NCBI GenBank assembly: GCA_025356695.1
Contig: JANXSE010000173.1
Location: 1-6,805 of the forward strand
Length of the DNA: 6,805 nucleotides
Source of the DNA: Betaproteobacteria bacterium
Lineage (GTDB): Bacteria > Pseudomonadota > Gammaproteobacteria > Burkholderiales > SG8-41
Direction: 5' to 3'
Positions within the stretch are counted from its first letter, which is position 1; each line of letters begins with the position of its first letter. The notes beneath the pieces were generated by a model. The model saw nothing but the letters and a program-made list of their open reading frames with translations, searched no databases and was not told the DNA's origin. A program made the translations under genes and the position numbers. Positions 1-3,900 of this stretch are shown here, in pieces.

Positions 1-1
1 G

Positions 2-904
2 ATCGATGCAACGGCTTCTGATGGTATCGGCGGCAGCGTTCAAATCGCTGCACGCTCGGACATTACCCTCGATGACGGTAGCCAGATACTTTTCGGCGGT
101 CGCATTGGTGGCGAAGCGAAAATCGAGTCTCGCGAAGGCACGCTGCTCGCGTCAGGTTTGATTGATGGTCAGGGCAGTGGTGGTCCGGGCGGATTGGTCT
201 GGTTGTTGGCGCCGCGCGTTGGTCTGATACGCGAGGGCTCGGTGAATGTTTCCGGCTTGACCGGCGGCGGCACGGTTCTCGTTGGCGGCGATTACCAGGG
301 CGGAAATCCGGATATCCAAAATGCGCTCGCTGTATTTGTCGCGCCTGACGCTGTTATTCGTGCCGATGCCATTCAGTCCGGGAACGGCGGCAAAATCATA
401 ATCTGGTCTGACGACACGACACGCTTCTACGGGATGATCAGCGCACAAGGTGGCAGTTTGTCCGGTAACGGCGGGTTTGCGGAGGTCTCGGGTAAGAATT
501 ACCTGGACTTCAACGGCAATGCCAGCTTGTCTGCATCGTCAGGTGTTACAGGCACGCTTTTACTCGATCCGAGCGACATCACGATTACTGCGGCCACCGA
601 TACCGGATATGTCGCAGCGGATTTTTCGGGCGCCAATCCGAATATTTTCGGCCGTACCGCCAATACGCCTGATTCATCGATCTCGTGGACCACGATTGAT
701 ACCAAGCTCAGCGCGGCTAACGTTGTTATTACAACGAATGGTAATGCCGGACATCCCGGCAATATTACTTTTAACGCTGCCGGTAGTTATAACCGTTCGA
801 ACAACCTGACTTTCCTTGCGAACAACAATATAACGTTCAACGCGTCGACCGGGATCACTAATTCCGGCAATGGCGACATTGCGCTGTATGCGGGATGGGA
901 TGGG
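2..904 (+). other. Conserved haemagglutinin-family region that normally follows the TPS secretion domain (residues 1-301)
   Basis: This is the best-conserved and least repetitive part of the protein. In order it shows LLASGLIDGQG near 49-59, VSGLTGGGTVLVGGDYQG at 83-100, GNGGKIIIWSDDTTRFYG at 127-144, GNGGFAEVSGK at 155-165 and GTLLLDPSDITI at 184-195. A segment around SISWTTIDTKLSAANVVITT (226-245) follows, then YAGWDG at 296-301. From memory of the family, this order (GGDYQG, IxWSD/WADxTTRFYG, GGFxEVSGK, GTLLLDPxxI) is typical of large TpsA exoproteins and leads into the repeat zone. All four tryptophans of the window lie here. The actual TPS domain needed for recognition by TpsB should lie just upstream and is not visible. 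The region is probably the first coils of the beta-helix shaft. Confidence 0.88.
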
Positions 905-3900
905 GTTAGTACGGCCGCGCCCGCGGTTACCAGCGGCACCGGAGCTATTGCGCTTGCAAGTAATACGATCAGCACGGCTGGCGGCGCGATCACCTTGAGT
1001 GCAGGCGGATCGATTACCGGCGGCGGCAATCTTTCTTCGAGCGGTGTCAGCGGCGTTGCAGGAACGAACAGCGGTGCGATAGGCGTTACTACATTGAGCG
1101 GCGCCATTACGTTGGGAACAATCAACGCCATAGGCGGTAACAGCAGCGGTGGCTCAACCGGTGGCACGGGTGGTGCAGTGAACATTACCGGCAGCGGTGG
1201 CGCATTGAGCGTCGGTGCAATAAATGCCGGTGCGGGTAGTGCGGGGACGGGCAATCGCACCGGTGCAACCGGCGGGGCAGTCACGATTAATATTTCCGGT
1301 GCGGGCGGTGACCTAACAACTTCGACAATCTCCGCGTTGGGCGGAGACGGTGCGGGCAACAATAACGGCGGCACCGGCGGCAACGTGAGCATCACCTCGA
1401 GCGGATTTGCAACCGCCGGCGCAATTTCAACCACTGGCGGTAGCGGTGGCTCCGGCACCACAGCAAACGGCGGCCAAGCCGGAACGTTTGATGTGACCGC
1501 TGGCAGCGCAGTCAATCTCGGCGCGATAACTGCGACGGGTGGTTCGGCGATCGGAACATCTGGAGCCGGTGGCGCGGGTAACACCGTCACAATTACTGGA
1601 ACGGGCGCTGGGACAGTTACTCTGGCAGCAATTAATACCAGCGGTGCCGCAGGTATAGGGACGAATCAGAATGGCGGAAATTCCGCCAATATCACGATCA
1701 AGAGCAACGGTAATGCGGTTGCACTGAACGGCAACGTTACGGCGAAAGGCGGTACGCCAACGGGTGCGGGCACCGCAGGCACAGATGGCACGCTAAAACT
1801 CGGGACGGCGGCAGGTGCGAGTTCGGTCGGTGGCGTGACCCAGTCCGGGTCGATCACGGCCGGAACGGTAACGGTTTTCTCTGGCCTCGGCGATGTGGTT
1901 CTGACCAATGCGGCCAACAATCTTTTATCGCAATCGCTTGGTGCCATCGTTACGAACAACACCGCACCGGTCACCAAAGGCAGTTTCAGTTTTACCAACA
2001 ATGGCGCGTTTAGCGTCGCGGGTACGTCGCAGGTGCTTAGTAACAGTGGCGACGTAACGTTGAAAGCGGTGACGGGCGCGCTGACAATTGGCGCAGGGGC
2101 TCCCACGGTTTCATCCGCTGGCGGCACCATCACCCTTAATGCCGACAGTCTGGTTCTGACAGGCAGTGTTGATGCAACGGCCGGAGGTAAGGTAATCGTC
2201 GCGCCGGTTACTGCCGCCACGGCGATCAAGGTCGGAAATGCCGCAACCAATCGCATTGATTTCGGCGCGGGGAATTTTGTTACCACGAACATAACCGCGG
2301 GAACGCTGCAGGTCGGTGATGCAAACAATACCAGTGGCATTACCGTTTCCGGCGCATTCAATCCCGGTTTCGCGAATGTTTCATTGGTATCCGGTGGCAC
2401 AATCGCAGATTCAGGTTCGAACGTCATCACCGCGGCAACGGGGGTGAAGCTGGTCGGCACGACGATCGGGGCGACTGATGGCATCGATATTGCGACTGCG
2501 AATCTTGCTGCTTCGGGCGCCGCGGGTGGTGTAAAGGTTGTTACAGCTGGTGCGCTGGCCGTGAATACGGTTGACGGTCAAGTCGGCGTATCTACCACTG
2601 CTGGCGGCAATATCACGTTGAACACCGGCAATACCTTGACGCTGTCGCAGAACATCGCGGCTGGCGCCGGTACCGTTACGCTCAATACGACGGCCGGTGG
2701 TATTGCCGGGGCTGCTGCCGCCATCACGGGCAATAAATTGCAGTTGAGCGGTGCCGGCACGTTTACGCTGACCAATACTGGCAACGACGTCAGCACAATT
2801 GCGGCCAACGTAACGGGTGCGGTCAGCTATACCGATACCAACGGCTTTGATATCGGCACTGTGGGTACCTCGGGTCTCGTGACCAATGGCGGCAACATCC
2901 TGTTGACGAGTGCTGGCGGCACGATCACCAGTTCGCAGGCAATCAATTCGACCATCGGCACTGCCGCGGGCGGTGACATCACGATCAATGTCAGCGGTAT
3001 CGGTAACGGTGTAAATCTCGGTGCCCTGGCGACGACCATCGGCGGCAATAATGGCAATAGCGCGGCTTTCAAGGGCGGTAATGTTCTGATTACAGCTGCC
3101 AATGGCGATATTACGACCGGCACCATCACAACGACTGGCGGTACTGCGGCTGCAGGCGGCGCAGCGTCGGTTGCCGGTGGCGCGGGCGGCAACGTCACGA
3201 TTCAGGTGACGAATTCGCCGTTGGTTGCGCGCACGATCAATGCGGGCTCGATCAATGCAAACGGCGGCACTGGCAATGCGCCGGTTACGACTGTCGTCGG
3301 TGGTGCGGGTGGCGCCGGCGGGACCGTTCTCATTAGCACGGCTGGAGCCGCCGGTGGATCCATTGCAGTGTCAACCATCAGTTCATCGGGCGGTGCGGGC
3401 GGTAACAATGCCATTGCCGCGAGCGACGTGGGTGGTAATGGCGCGCAGGGCGGGACTATCACCTTGACCGCTGTCGGAACCGGACAGACTGTTGTTGCTT
3501 CCGGCGCATTGAGCGCAACCGGTGGCGGTGGTGGTTCGTCGGATGCTGCATCGACCAACACCAACGGCGGTGCCGCAAACACCATATCAATCACCGGTAA
3601 CGGTGTGACGGTCAACACGCTGAACGCGCTGGGGGGCTTGGCAGGTACAGGTGGCACCGGCGGTAACCCGGGCAACGGCGCGGGCATCACATTGGATGCC
3701 GGTAGCGGTTTGTTGACGCTAAACAATAACATCAATACCAACGGCAACAACAACGTGTCGCTGACGGGAACGGGCGTTACGCAGGCGGGTGGCGTCATCA
3801 CCAACAACGGCGCGACGAGCTTTACCACGGTGACGGGCGGTTCGGCCAACAACGTTACGTTGAACGGCAATAACGACTTTACCGAGATCCGCATCGTCAG

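Noticed and set aside
434..436. In-frame ATG as a possible gene start
   Set aside because: It is Met 145 inside the conserved TTRFYGMIS segment, and the frame upstream of it is clearly coding and conserved, so it is internal.
450..809. Plus-strand frame of 119 codons, and those at 3225-3467 and 4473-4745
   Set aside because: They lie in a different frame inside the exoprotein gene, are Arg/Pro-rich, and have no domain; they are shadows.
1097..1789. Mycobacterial PE_PGRS-like Gly-rich protein
   Set aside because: The GG-rich loops alternate with regular beta strands and are flanked by TpsA-type motifs; no PE domain signature and no GGA/GGN run typical of PGRS is present.
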